NCBI GenBank assembly: GCA_009733575.1
Contig: ML769394.1
Span: 186,001-250,000, forward strand
From: Gymnopus androsaceus JB14
Lineage: Eukaryota > Basidiomycota > Agaricomycetes > Agaricales > Omphalotaceae
Length of the DNA stretch: 64,000 nucleotides
Direction of reading: 5' to 3'
In this document: positions 26,441 through 37,872 of the stretch, one piece after another
How positions within the stretch are numbered: position 1 is the first letter of the stretch
Layout of the letters: the number at the start of each line of letters is the position of its first letter
Made by a program: the position numbers and the translations under genes
Notes under the pieces: model-generated
Databases searched by the model: none
What the model was told of the DNA's origin: nothing
Seen by the model: the letters and a program-made list of their open reading frames with translations, nothing else

Positions 26441-29020
26441 ATGAGCTTACTTCCGAGCAGGCTTTATGGTGATCATCATCCAAGCTCAAATTTTGCACAG
26501 AACCCACCTTCTCCTCCCGTCTTTCAAGACGACTCCTCCGGAATTCAACAGCATCTCAATAATAATGATGTCGATCCTTCTCTCCGTTCCAATGTGCCTA
26601 ACCATCCTCAGTTTCAGAAGCAGAGATGCTGTGAGTTTTTTTTTTTCGCGAGTTCATCAATCAAAGTACTAACTTTGAGTAGATTGGTCTTTGCTCTCTG
26701 CAGACCTGCAATTCATCTATGTCGATCCTCTTTTGCAATATCATCTCGAAGACCAAGCTAGCCATATTATTGGAAAGTCGTTGTTGCAATTTATACATCG
26801 AGACGAGCAGTCTACCGCCCAAAGAGATCTTGGTGGTGTATTAGACAGCAAGACTTTACATGGTACTATCACTCGGTGAATACTCAGTCTCGCTCATCTA
26901 CGCGATTTTATTCTGTGCTAATCGTTCTGTTGCCTCTAGCGTTCGATTTTCCCGCCTATCCCGTATCCGGCGCCAACTTGGTCATGTTGCTCCTCCGTCC
27001 TTTCCTTCCTCCGACCAAGGCAACGATTACATCGGCGCCGACATTGTTATCAACTGGGTAGCCGAAGGTCTCGTCCTCTGTTTCATTCACGCAACCATAG
27101 ACATTGCCATCTCCAATGACGAACACAAGTCTTCGAGAACTTGCGGCACTCCTGTCATGCCTCAGGAGGAGCTCCAGAGCCTGTCGCGGAGTCTGCTGAT
27201 GTGTGCGCCGGAAAGTTCCCATGGCCGAGTGTTTCAAATTCTTGCTAATACATCCGCAAGACCATTGCTTTTAAGTTGGCCACCTCCCCAAGACGGAACT
27301 TCGTCGGATACAGACCTTGCAGATCTTGCAAAATCAGTCGATTTGAATCAAGACTCTTCTTCAACTCCTCCAGCAAAGACTCATTGCACACGTCGTTTCA
27401 AAGCTTTTCGAGTGCTTCACGGAACAGAGGTGGAAAGTGTATATATCCCACATGGTAAGTGCGTGGTCTCAAGTGCCTTTTAGGGGCCATTGGACAAACA
27501 ATTTCGCTAATTGTCTCTTACTCCCATTCCTGACGTATTCTGCGTGCCGCTAACAGGCAGTGTGATTTTCGCGTGCCACAAACTTTACACTTCTCCTTCT
27601 TCCTCACCTTCATCTGCTGTTCATCCTCAGTCCGCTCCGTCCTCCAGCACAACATCGATTCAGATTCCCAATTCTTCAGTAGCTTTCATGGGGTACAGCA
27701 GCTCGACATCGTCTACCTCCTATTCTCTTCCCCCTCCACCACCACATCAGCAATCGTACTATGATCAACAGTATTCACTTCCACCGATATCCTCGACGCT
27801 ACCGCCTCCGACAAACTCTTATTCCTATACGGCGCAGCCTACTATGAGCCACCATTATTCATTTGCTCCATGGGCAAATCCTCCGTCTCACCCCTCGGTG
27901 CAAAGCCTTCGATCGGGATATTGGAATGGATCGGCAGGCTATGAAAATGGCTCTAGTCTTCCTCCTACTCTTCCTTTGAGCGGTGGTCATCAATCTCATG
28001 GAAGTTACGGTCGACCCCTCTCACCATATGGGTCGTACTCCTCTACCGCATCCAATAACGCTGCAAACCATCTGGACAGTGTAAATGGCGACACTCCTTC
28101 TCCGACTTCAGCTACGTCCTCGACTACTGATGTTGTGCCACCCCCGAGACGTCGTGTTTCGCCTATCTCACCGCGAGATTATCGTGAAAGCAATGGGGCT
28201 TCTGGAGGCAGAGAACGTAGCCACGGCAATCGCCCTAACGGATTGCTCAAGTGCAGTAGTTGCAAGACGACGACTAGTCCAGAATGGAGGAAAGGCCCAA
28301 GTGGCAAGAAAGAACTTTGCAATGCGTAAGTCGTGCTCCTTCGCTTATCCTTATCCTATTCAATCATGTTAATCGATGTATGTTATTTTCAGATGTGGGC
28401 TCCGCTACGCTCGCTCGCGTGCTAAGAAGGAAGGACACGTCGTGGCCGGGAGAAAACGCAAAGAAAAGGCTGCTAAAAGGGAATCATGCACCCCTCCTTC
28501 TGCATCGTCGACTACCGGATCTGTCGCTAGCTCGTACTCTTCCTCAGGGGTACTGCCGTATAATTCATCCTCTACTCCTTCCTACCCATCGACCAACGGA
28601 ACATTGAGGAGGGTGTACACACCAAGCTATGAGGATGTCTCGTACTCTCCTGGAGCAAGTGACTTATATGGTGCGCCTAGGAGCGCCGGCACTCCTTCGC
28701 CTTCGCCTCCCGCCGGAGCCGCTGCTGGATTTACGCACTATATTAGTGCTCCGACTGATCATGCTCATCAATCTGCTAGCCGTAACTATTATGGATCTTC
28801 GATCCCTTCTCCCCTAGCTGCGAATCCTCCGATGCTTCAATCTCAATCATTTGAGCGAGATCATCGAGATCGAGAAGGAATGTCTTCTACGCCTGTTAGT
28901 GCAGAACCGAGAGCATCGTATTATGAAGCCAGCTATGATCGTGTAGACCGAAAGGACACACGTAGTTATGAGAGGGAGTATGAACGCGAAGGTAGAGCCA
29001 GGAGCCTGGTCACTGGTTGA
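26441..29020 (+). CDS. PAS and GATA zinc-finger transcription factor
   Basis: A predicted nuclear regulator combining a sensor-type domain with a DNA-binding finger. The start is the ATG at 26441 (MSLLPSRLYGDHH). After a disordered N-terminus, residues about 75-140 form a PAS-like segment: LQFIYVDPLLQYHLEDQASH, IIGKSLLQFIHRDEQSTA, then LHGTITRVRFSRLSRIRR across an intron. A long Ser/Pro/Tyr-rich region follows. The zinc finger is CSSCKTTTSPEWRKGP.. LCNACGLRYARSRAKKEGH, split by an intron at about 28326-28392; spacing is C-x2-C-x18-C-x2-C, the 18-residue loop class shared with White Collar-2, unlike the 17-residue AreA class. The tail is Ser/Tyr/Arg-rich and ends SLVTG. Architecture resembles WC-2, but the PAS segment is not close enough by eye to call an orthologue; no flavin-binding LOV cysteine motif is seen. 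Confidence 0.85.
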
Positions 29021-30445
29021 AGTCAAAGCCTGGATTTGCTTTCTTCTCGCTTTCGTGTGGGATTCGATTTGGTCGCCTAAACCCTTCTCCTTGTATATTT
29101 CCTTGCGGCTCTTTTCTTTTTTGGTCTTGACCCGAATTGTGTTTTTTTTGTGGAAAATGGATGGTAATGGTCGAGGAACCTCGCATAACTGTACGTACGA
29201 TTGATTCACTGCATTTCTTCTCTGCATCCCTAGTTTGTTCCACATAGAACCAGTACGATACACAATATCTCTTTCTCGGTAGTGCAAGAAGCATATCGAG
29301 ACCTAAAACCCCAAGTACCTTAACCCTGATTTTTACTCTACTTTCGAACCTTATTATTCTCGATTATATTTCGCTGTGTAGCATTGAATACATATACATA
29401 CATACCTACTGTAACTTATGCATAGTCGTGGTATGATGCAATTTGGTGTACTACCAATATTATTGGAATTTTGTACTTATAAAGCCGTGTGCTGCTCGGA
29501 TTCAACCAGCTACTTGTTAGCACTTCTTCTACACTAATCCTCCGCTAAAGATCGTAGATAACCATCCTCTTCAACACATCCTCAAACATATTTCTCTTCT
29601 CGCCATCCTTAACAGCAGCTGCAGTGCATCGTCGAATTCCAGTGGACACTCATCGATTCGCCAAGGTATCTCTCGATGTCCTATTCTGTGGACCAAGCAG
29701 TGACCTTGGAAGGATGTTTCCTACATGGAGGTCTACAGAACTTGGCCAGATAAGTACTCATTGACGATCTAGTGATGCAGTCCGTCGGGTCCAAAACTGT
29801 CAAGAATCACAACTGGCTCCCATCATCGTCTCCATCGGATTTTCCTAGCAAATACCGAAGAAACCCGAGTCCTTTGGATGTTTCTGAGACACTGGCAACC
29901 AGAATTTTGACCGCCGCGCGCGCATTTATTGGTGATCGAGTCATGCATCAACCAGAGCGTACTAAAACTTCCGTATCAAAGCACGACAGCATATCTTTCA
30001 GAAGGACACTCTTGGAAAATACTTTGCCTGCCAAGCACTGGTCATATGGAAGCCAAAAAAAAGCTCTAAAGTTTACCAGAAATTATTCCAAAAAATTCTC
30101 AGAGCTCCTACAAGTAAGATACGCATTCCAGAATACTAAAACTATATATTCTGGGTGGGTGTATATTGATCATTAGGTGACCTGGCTGTAGATATTCTGT
30201 CCAGTACGCTATAATGGACAAGGATTTGGCCAAAATCGGGTCCTAAAGTAGGCTATTTCGGGAAGGGTTCTTGGAGTTTCACAGTCCTAGTTATTGAGGA
30301 GCTCAATGTTTGGGGCTGATAGGTTGACGGTACTTGATGGATGGAAGACTCCAAAAACGACATCGTAGAATGAGCTTTGACCTTCGGCAATCACCACGGC
30401 TCTCCACCTGAGTCATCGAAATCACTCTTGCGCATAAACATCATC
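29021..30445. other. 1.4-kb region without a clear gene
   Basis: It lies between the PAS-GATA stop and SDS22. It contains one 134-codon open frame (see next entry) and AT-rich sequence with repeated TACATA near 29390-29405. No RNA gene is seen. Confidence 0.35.
29775..30176 (+). CDS. Unsupported hypothetical ORF
   Basis: An ATG-started open frame of 134 codons beginning MQSVGSKTVKNHNW and ending KTIYSGWVYIDH. It is basic and Ser/Lys-rich, with no signal peptide, no membrane segment and no family that I recognise. No splice signals around it extend the frame convincingly. It may be chance or a relic. Confidence 0.15.
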   Translation: MQSVGSKTVKNHNWLPSSSPSDFPSKYRRNPSPLDVSETLATRILTAARAFIGDRVMHQPERTKTSVSKHDSISFRRTLLENTLPAKHWSYGSQKKALKFTRNYSKKFSELLQVRYAFQNTKTIYSGWVYIDH

Positions 30446-31891
30446 ATGGCTGAAATCGAGGAAGCGACAGCTAAAGTGGAAAAGTATACTCAGATTGCTC
30501 GTCTCTCTCTTCAGATTCTCATCCTGATTTGCCTTTAGAACAGCCAGAGTCGCTCTTCCAGCCCCGGATTCAAGCTCGGATGAAGAGGAAGAAGCCGAGG
30601 AGCAGTATGAAGTCGAGGCAGGCGACTTTTTACAGGACTGGCCAGATGAAACTGAAGTATGTCTTTTGAGAAACACTTCCCATCTGACTTTTTCCTTACG
30701 CGTACGCAGGACCTTGAATTGGTGCACTCCCGTATTGGATCCCTAGACGAGCTACGTCTTGCCAGATTTGCCAGCCATCTCAAGCGGCTATGCCTTCGCC
30801 AGAACCATATCTCATTTTTGGATCCAGAGGTTTTCCATCATCTGACCAAGCTCGAGGAACTTGATCTATACGATAACAAAATCAAAGACCCAGGACACGC
30901 ATTGGATCAGCTATCAAATCTCTCGTTAGTTGGCTCTTTCTGTTCATCGTTCCCCAACTTAGAGGCTTTCAGCATTCTTGATTTCTCTTTCAATCTTCTT
31001 CGATCGATACCCGAATCAATAGCTCAATTACAATCACTCAAAACGATATACTTCGTTCAAAATCGTATTTCAAAGATCACAGGCCTCGACAACTCCACCT
31101 CTTTAAGAAGTCTTGAACTTGGTGGTAATAGAATCCGTGTAAGTACTTGTTATGTATTCATTGTTCGGCTCGTGTGACTTTATGACCACACCAAGAAAAT
31201 AGAAAATCTCGATGCCTTGGTTAATCTGGAGGAACTTTGGCTTGGAAAGAATAAGATCACGAAGCTAGAGGTATGTTACCTTTCCGTCTTCGAAGAGCAT
31301 TCCTGAACTGTTGCTCTAGAATCTCTCCAAACTTGGGAAACTCAAGATTTTGTCAATTCAGTCCAATCGCATAACCGTGATTGAAGGACTAGAAGAACTT
31401 ACGAACTTGGAAGAGCTTTATCTCAGTCATAATGGTATTAAACGATTGGAAGGGTTGGAACAGAACGTATGTTCTTAAGTACCGCTGACAGCCCCCGCTA
31501 ATCCTTTCCTAGACAAAGTTGCGGACACTCGACGTTGGAAATAATTTCATACCCGCGATTGAAAATGTCGCGCATCTGCTTCACTTGGAGGAATTATGGG
31601 CAAGTCTTAACACAGATCCAAGAGCCATTTCTCTTACTTGTTATATTTGTAGATGAATGGCAACCAAGTGCCCGATCTCCGTGCTTTGGATTCACAATTG
31701 GCCCACATATCAACTCTCGAGACGCTGTATCTGGAAGGTAATCCGTGTCAGACCAATGACGCCTCGGGTTATCGAAGGAAGATCATGCTAGCTCTCAAGC
31801 AGCTGAATCAGATAGATGCGACGTGAGTCTGTCTAGCATACGTCTTAACCTTGGCTGAATGGACAATTTCAGATATGTGAGGAAGGTTTGA
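30446..31891 (+). CDS. SDS22: PP1 regulatory subunit SDS22
   Basis: A leucine-rich repeat regulator and assembly factor of protein phosphatase 1 in the nucleus. The start is the ATG at 30446 (MAEIEEATAKVEK, spliced to TARVALPAPDSSSDEEEEAE). After the acidic N-terminus there are about eleven SDS22-type LRRs of about 22 residues: RLCLRQNHISFLDPEVF, LEELDLYDNKIKD, LKTIYFVQNRISKITGLDN, LRSLELGGNRIRKIENLDAL, LEELWLGKNKITKLENLSKL, LEELYLSHNGIKRLEGLEQ, LRTLDVGNNFIPAIENV and LEELWMNGNQVPDLRAL. The LRR cap (LYLEGNPCQTNDASGYRRKI) and QLNQIDATYVRKV finish it, with TGA at 31889-31891. About nine exons join in frame. It is followed closely by PRMT5 on the same strand. Confidence 0.95.
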
Positions 31892-32024
31892 TGTGTTCAG
31901 TGGACGTTATTAATGAAAGCACTATGTATTTTGAATATTGTACATAAGAAGAGTGAATGACAGGAATGATTTTTAGGCGCGCGCCACTGCACGCGAGCCT
32001 TTCTCTTTTAGTCTAGCGCCATCG

Positions 32025-35000
32025 ATGTCTACATGGACGCCTTCAGCTTCGGTATCCGCCTTCATCACTCTCTCGGATCTCTCAAAGAGTAAAACCTCGG
32101 GATCTCATGAAACTGCTCCTTTAGAACTCATCTCGCAAGCATATTCTAAAGGATACAACAGCGTATGTCTCCCGTTGACCACCGACGCTTGGCGAAAACG
32201 ATGGACGGAAATGTGTCTCATGTCTGACTCTCCACATACCGGAAAACATCCAAGGGAGAGTAGAAGGGAAAGTAAGCTCGTGAGCCGCGATTTGACAGCT
32301 GAGAAAAAAGCAGAAGCATGGAGAGCAAACCCGTGTTTTGAACGGGAAGAAGTTACAATCACTAGATTGGGTACGTGAGCAGTTGAATAGAACAATGGTT
32401 TTCTAATTATCGTAAAAGATGAAGCGGAAAATGTCACTGTCATTGTTTCAGAATGGCTCGAGCTGGATGCTGAAGACGATGGGATTCGTTGCGATGCAGA
32501 AATTGTATGTTAGTCGCAAGCAACTATATTCAGTATTAATGTTTTCCATAGGCTTTGCAACAAGAACTAGCCTACGCTTCGTATTTGAACATCCATACTG
32601 CCATTCTCCCCCCTCCGCGAAATCGCGACCACGTTTCCTCGTATGCGCGCACCGTTAGAGCGTGCCTTCAATGTGCTCCGTACATGAGTCTTGCTGTACG
32701 TTTACCGGTATATGACACGACCTCCGTCTCGGAACCCTTACCATTGTCGCCGTCGAGCTCATCTTCTTCGTTGCAATCACACTCAACACCTTCAACCCCC
32801 CGTTTGGTCGTTTCAAACAGCACAGAAAGTCTGAACAGATCATCCGCTAGTCCTGCACATTTGGAGGCGCACATTGACGCCGCATGGGAGATGTGGGATC
32901 TTATCAGGTCCATCTGCGACTACAGCACACGTCTCGCATTAGGTATATTGGATTTCTACTACATCCTTGCTGGGAACCTATATTGACACTGTAAAAGCGC
33001 TGGATCTGACGCCCCCGCTACCTAACAGTCCTGGGGTACTTTCCAAGTGGGCTGCAGAGGCAGTCCGCTATATTTTCCTCCCTTCATCTACTTTTATTGC
33101 CAACACGAAAGGCTATCCAGTGCTTCCGAAACCGACTCAGAACTTTATTCGAGATAGTATGACAGTGCGTCCTTGTTGTTGACAACTCTTTAATTTATCA
33201 TTCACAAATAATATCCAGCACCGACCGAATATTATCATTTCTGGTGCATCGTCAGGGTTGCATCTGCGGGGCGGCGAAGATGCATATTCGCAGTATGTCA
33301 GGCATCTAGAACGCACGAGTCCCGTCGTACAGGCTGCAGAGAAAGTCGGAACAGTTGAAAATTTCGCTCAAGGATATCAGGACTATCTGCAAGCGCCGTT
33401 GCAAGTACGTTGAACACTGTGTCTAAAATCGCAACTTGACCTTTTTACTTCCAGCCATTGATGGATAACCTGCAAAGTATTACGTATCAAACTTTTGAAC
33501 AAGACCCAGTAAAATACCAGAGCTATGAGGAGGCAAATTACCACTTTTCCTCCCTCTTCCAGGTCTCTGATCTTTTCGTGTAGGCCATCCACAAAGCTCT
33601 TATGGAATGGCCCAGACCAGGCAAAATGTAGAGTTTGTCTTGTCAACGACAAGCGCTGTGACATGACTAAAAATCTTACCAGTGTTGTTTGCGTTGCAGG
33701 TGCAGGCCGAGGACCCTTGGTAGCTCGTTGTCTGTCTGCTGTCAATCGATCCAAACGAAATGTGCATATCTATGCAATCGAGAAGAACCCGAACGCTTTT
33801 GTCACGTATGGTTCTTTCTTTGTTCTTTCTAGATGCTTATTTAATATCGATATCTTGGCGCAGGTTGCAAAATCGCCAGCGCACAGAATGGAGGGACCGA
33901 GTCCAACTATTATTTGGAGACATGCGAACCATCGAAGTTCCTGAAAAGGCAGACATACTTGTCAGTGAGCTTCTGGGGTCATTTGGCGATAATGAACTTA
34001 GTCCTGAATGTTTGGATGGTGCAATGAGGTTCCTCAAACGTGAGTTCCAACACACCTAGCCGTTTAAGTGTGATATCTAAATCTTCAATTAGCTCAAGGT
34101 ATATCAATACCGTCCTCTTACACTGCTCATTTGGCTCCGTTGTCCTCCTCGAAATTATACAATGAAGCCAGGGCTATAAAAGACGAAAAAAGCCTAGAAA
34201 CACCATATGTGGTCATGTTTCAGGCTGTCAATCTTCTCAGTGGCGAAGGCCCTGGACCAAGTGGTTTGTGCGGGCCTCAGGTGCAGGAATGTTGGGAGTT
34301 TGAACACCCGAGAAAGAGCTCTGTACTGAATACTCAAGGTGAAAAAAAAAAATGTTTTTTCTCCGCGTTGTCCAAGCTGATCCATCGGCAGGGCTCCCCC
34401 CCACGAACAGTCACAATACTCGCTCAGCCAAGCTGCGCTTCCACATCCCGCATGCAGGAGCGCTTCAGTCAGCGGATAATTCTTTCCTAAGATTTCAAGT
34501 TAGCAATGCTTATTCCCAATTTATTTAGTGGTTTAGCAGGTTACTTTGAAGCTGTCTTATACGGAAATATCGGCTTGAGTATACATCCTCAACGTAAAGA
34601 ACAGATATCCAAAGACATGCTCAGCTGGTTTCCTCTTTTTTTCCCGTTCAAGGTGCGATTTCTTCAGCAGTACTCTCTTATCATCCCACAGGTTCACGGT
34701 ACTCGACTTTACAGGAACCGTTGTATCTCCCCAGCAACTCTGAATTACAGGTCTCGATCTGGAGACTAACGAATGAGCGTCAAGTGTGGTACGAGTGGCA
34801 TGCTGAAGCTTTCTTGGGAGCATTGCCTTCCATTGTTGTGAGCGGTAGTCAAGCTCTCCCACCCTCTCTACTCTCTTCGCCGACAGTTGGCGTACCCAGC
34901 CCACTAATTGATGCTATCGATCTCCAACCTCGTCATAGCAGTGTCTTACTTCGTGATGCTGCGACGGAGCGATCCGTAGCTGGCCTGGTCAAAATTGGAC

Positions 35001-35050
35001 ATACTAGCCTGCATAATGCGGGAGGCCGGAGCAGCTGGATTGGTCTATAA
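32025..35050 (+). CDS. PRMT5: Protein arginine methyltransferase 5 (PRMT5/Skb1)
   Basis: A type II (symmetric) arginine methyltransferase. The start is the ATG at 32025 ([18 protein letters not shown]). The N-terminal TIM-barrel part includes [20 protein letters not shown] and [20 protein letters not shown], interrupted by a Ser-rich insertion (about residues 215-265). The catalytic part has the SAM-binding motif [17 protein letters not shown], an acidic post-I block [16 protein letters not shown], and the double-glutamate motif [19 protein letters not shown], which holds the active-site glutamates of PRMT5. The beta-barrel follows: [51 protein letters not shown] and [12 protein letters not shown]. 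The C-terminus ends [13 protein letters not shown] at 35048-35050. About 13 exons join in frame. It starts 134 bp after SDS22. Confidence 0.95.
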
Positions 35051-36061
35051 GACGAGTCCGTTCATTTGATCTATGCTTGATCTACTGTCGGAGACTGTGT
35101 CCTTGGGTGCTGGACAAGTATTAACTAGGTAGAGCTGTGATTTTTATGTTCAAAATGGCGCATTTTTGTTTTGCCCAGTTTATCTCATTGAGGGTGTTCA
35201 CATCTCTGAAATCTCTGTTGGTGAATTCAAGTGATTGTTTGATCTATGGGTGATATTTTTCTCTTCTTGTCGCTTGTGATTCTTGGTGATAAAGTGAGCA
35301 ATATCTGCACTCATTCACTTATTGTTTGTTCAATGCCTGCTCCTTTCCACAGCCTGTATTCCAGCATCGTGCTTCCTTATGACTTGCATCAAGCTTGGAT
35401 GCCCAGTGAATTGGTGTGCCATATTTCATTTCATACCATCTTGCTCAGTCTCTCTACTTCCACCTTGGGTCGCCTGTGTTTACTGCATGTATGTACAGCT
35501 AATCCTTTTGGCTAGCTGGTCTAGTCTGCCTCCTCTACACTCGTCATCGTTAGCCAGTGGCTATACGTACGCGCGCGCGCTTTTACTTTCGCTCAAGCTT
35601 ACGGCCACAGCCAAGAATTTGCGTCTGACGTACAGTACAGCTCGACGCTCGACTGGATTTACGGCTTTTCTTCTCTCCTTTCCTCCTTTCTGTCTATTCT
35701 CTCCTCGTTGACCTCGAGGCGAATACGAGTACGAACTCAAAGACGTACGAATTACGAAGAGCGAAGCCGGTCATTCAATCTCCCTCTGGTGAATTTGTGG
35801 TCGAAGGTTAGGATGTGGTCTATTTCTCAAACTCAGCGGAGGCTTTAGTGCGACAGAAATGCAGCTCGGATGCGACTCGGGGGCTTCAGTGCGACTAAAC
35901 GCCAGTCTAGTTCAGAGGCCCAAGGCTCGACCGTAGTCAACCATTTGCAGCGCAAGGGCGGCGGTCTATTTCCAATATTTAACTGAAAACCCCACCTACA
36001 AAAGCCAGCCGTCGTCGCCCCTTCCTTAGCTTTCTTTCTTACGTTCCACTCCTCGTTCACC
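35051..36061. other. Intergenic region before the GPI-protein pair
   Basis: A 1-kb spacer. The part after 35817 is related to the region upstream of the second GPI gene (shared GTCAACCAT and CAATATTT blocks). A (CG)n-like stretch, ACGCGCGCGCGC, lies near 35570. Small open frames at 35246-35711 are not supported as genes. Confidence 0.4.
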
Positions 36062-37078
36062 ATGAAGTTTTTCGCCGTTTCTGTTGTTGCTGCGTCCGTT
36101 CTGCCCAGCATCCTGGCCCAGGCCTTGACTGTGAACACTCCGTACGCCTTGCAGTCAGCTCCTTTGAAGTCCGTCTATTAACGTCCAGTCTAGCTCGGGT
36201 CTTGCCACTTGTGGTTTGTTTAATCTGCGCGCTGACTGACGGGTGTTTAACCATTTGATGTTTAGAACCCACCTTGCTCGCGTGGAGCGGAGGAGTTCCT
36301 CCTTACTATCTTTCCATCATCCCCGGTGAGTCCCAAACCCATGTTTGAAAGGGATCATATCTAACAGTTTGACTAGGTAACAATACCGCCGGCTCTGCTG
36401 TATGCAATCCATTTCATGACCTATTCAAACGATTCTAACAGACCATCTAATAGCTTAAAACGTTCGATTCCACAAGCACCACTTCATATACCTGGACCGT
36501 GGACCTTGCTGCGGGCACCCCAATGTTTGTTTTTATCCTTTCTTCTTGTGTAATGCGTTCAATACTCAATTGAATCCTAGCACTGTTGCGCTCAAGGACA
36601 ACACTGGAGCTATTGCCTACAGTGACGAGACAAACATTGCTGCAGGCTCGTCAAATAGGTAAGCTCGTCTGTTCGTCGCATCCAAGCAGCGTACTTAATC
36701 CTTTTATAGCTGTGTAACCAACTCAACTGCTGTTATCGGTACCGCTGGACCTGCCGATTCCTCCACCAGCCCGACTTCCTCGTATGTTTCTTTTTATGGT
36801 TCTCCTTGATAGAATTTTTTTTCCTTACCGATTCGCTTTTTAGCGGTGATCCCTCATCGACGGTGACTACTACCGACAGCAGTAGCTCCACTGGCACCAC
36901 CTCTGCAGCTTCCTCTTCCAGTACTTCCAGCTCCAGCGGTGCTTCTCGCTCAGCTGTCAGCTACGGCTTGGTTGCTCTCGCTGGTCTTATTGGCATGACT
37001 TTGCTTTGAAACACCTCGAGCCTTTGTGATGGGTTTTTATCCAAACGGACTCTCTTAATTTCTCGGAGCATATTACAT
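35817..37078 (+). repeat. Tandem duplication, unit 1
   Basis: This segment, with its promoter, exons, introns and 3' flank, matches 37621-38895. Shared anchors are TTTCTCAAACTCAG at the left, CGACCGTAGTCAACCAT in the promoter, identical intron positions, and GGGTTTTTATCCAAACGGAC in the 3' flank. Unit 2 has an extra block of about 70 bases upstream of its ATG. Confidence 0.8.
36062..37009 (+). CDS. Secreted Ser-rich GPI-type surface protein, copy 1
   Basis: A predicted cell-surface protein. The start is the ATG at 36062 (MKFFAVSVVAASVLPSILAQ), a clean signal peptide. The mature part begins ALTVNTPSGLATCEPTLLAW, then SGGVPPYYLSIIPGNNTAGS and TSYTWTVDLAAGTPITVALK: an Ig-like Kre9/Knh1-type N-terminal domain as in the Ser/Thr-rich GPI-anchored families of Agaricomycetes. 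A Ser/Thr-rich stalk follows (TTTDSSSSTGTTSAASSSS), then SGASRSAVSYGLVALAGLIG and MTLL, a hydrophobic C-terminus with small residues before it, as in GPI-attachment signals. Seven or eight small exons are joined by conserved introns. Function is likely structural or cell-wall associated; this is an inference. Confidence 0.8.
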
Positions 37079-37872
37079 CCGTTATGGACTTTAATGTTGT
37101 AGGGAGCAATGTCAAATACTTTCGTTTGTTGCCTTATAGTATACATTGGGATGTTTGAGTGAGTAGACAAGGGTCTGGAAACAGTGGAAAGCGTTAATCG
37201 TTCGGGTGTCCGATAAATTACGTACATGACCAGGATTTTCCTCATCAGTCACCTTCCTTATTTTCGTTATTTAGCGCTTGGGTCACACGTCACAGCTTTT
37301 CCACCATCATCTTTCTCTTACTCGCATTTCTTTTACTCGACTAAATTCATAGTCTCATATCTTTCTTCGACCCGCCTCCTGTTTCCATTATAACCCTCAA
37401 GAACGGCGTGACATCACGCGATGTCACACACAAGTCAATATGTTGGACATCTCAGTGAGTGACTGAAGCTAGGGGACAATATATTTCTTGCTCTGAAAAG
37501 CCCCCAGTATGACCGCCCAGCAACAGTACAAAAGCCATATCTCATTTCTTATCGTACCATCATTCATGAACATAACACCTTGCTCAGTCTAGCTCCCTCA
37601 ATTCGTGTCGCTGTGTTTCTGGTCTGTTTCTCAAACTCAGGCTAATTGGCGATCGAATGCGAAACGGTCGACCGTAGTCAACCATCTGTTTCCGACGCTG
37701 CGGGCGGCGGTACATTTTCAATATTTCGTATTTTTATCGTCCAAGTTTTAGCAATCGGATATACTTATAGGCTGCGCAAGTTGCAAATTTCATTAAAAAC
37801 CTCACCTACAAAGCCAGCTGTCGTCGCACTGTCTTTTGCTTTCTTTCTCACCTTCCACTCCCTCATTATACC
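37010..37872. other. Spacer between the two GPI genes
   Basis: The 3' flank of copy 1 is followed by the promoter region of copy 2. Copy 2's promoter shares blocks with copy 1's but carries an insert of about 70 bases at 37727-37795. No other gene is seen. Confidence 0.4.
37408..37427. promoter_or_regulatory. Perfect 8-bp inverted repeat upstream of GPI copy 2
   Basis: GTGACATC and GATGTCAC flank a 4-base spacer, ACGC. The palindrome could be a dimeric transcription-factor site or part of a hairpin. It has no counterpart that I can see upstream of copy 1. Confidence 0.35.

Noticed and set aside
35246..35711. Open frames of 89-129 codons after PRMT5.
   Set aside because: Pyrimidine-rich sequence with no recognisable protein; overlapping frames are equally open.
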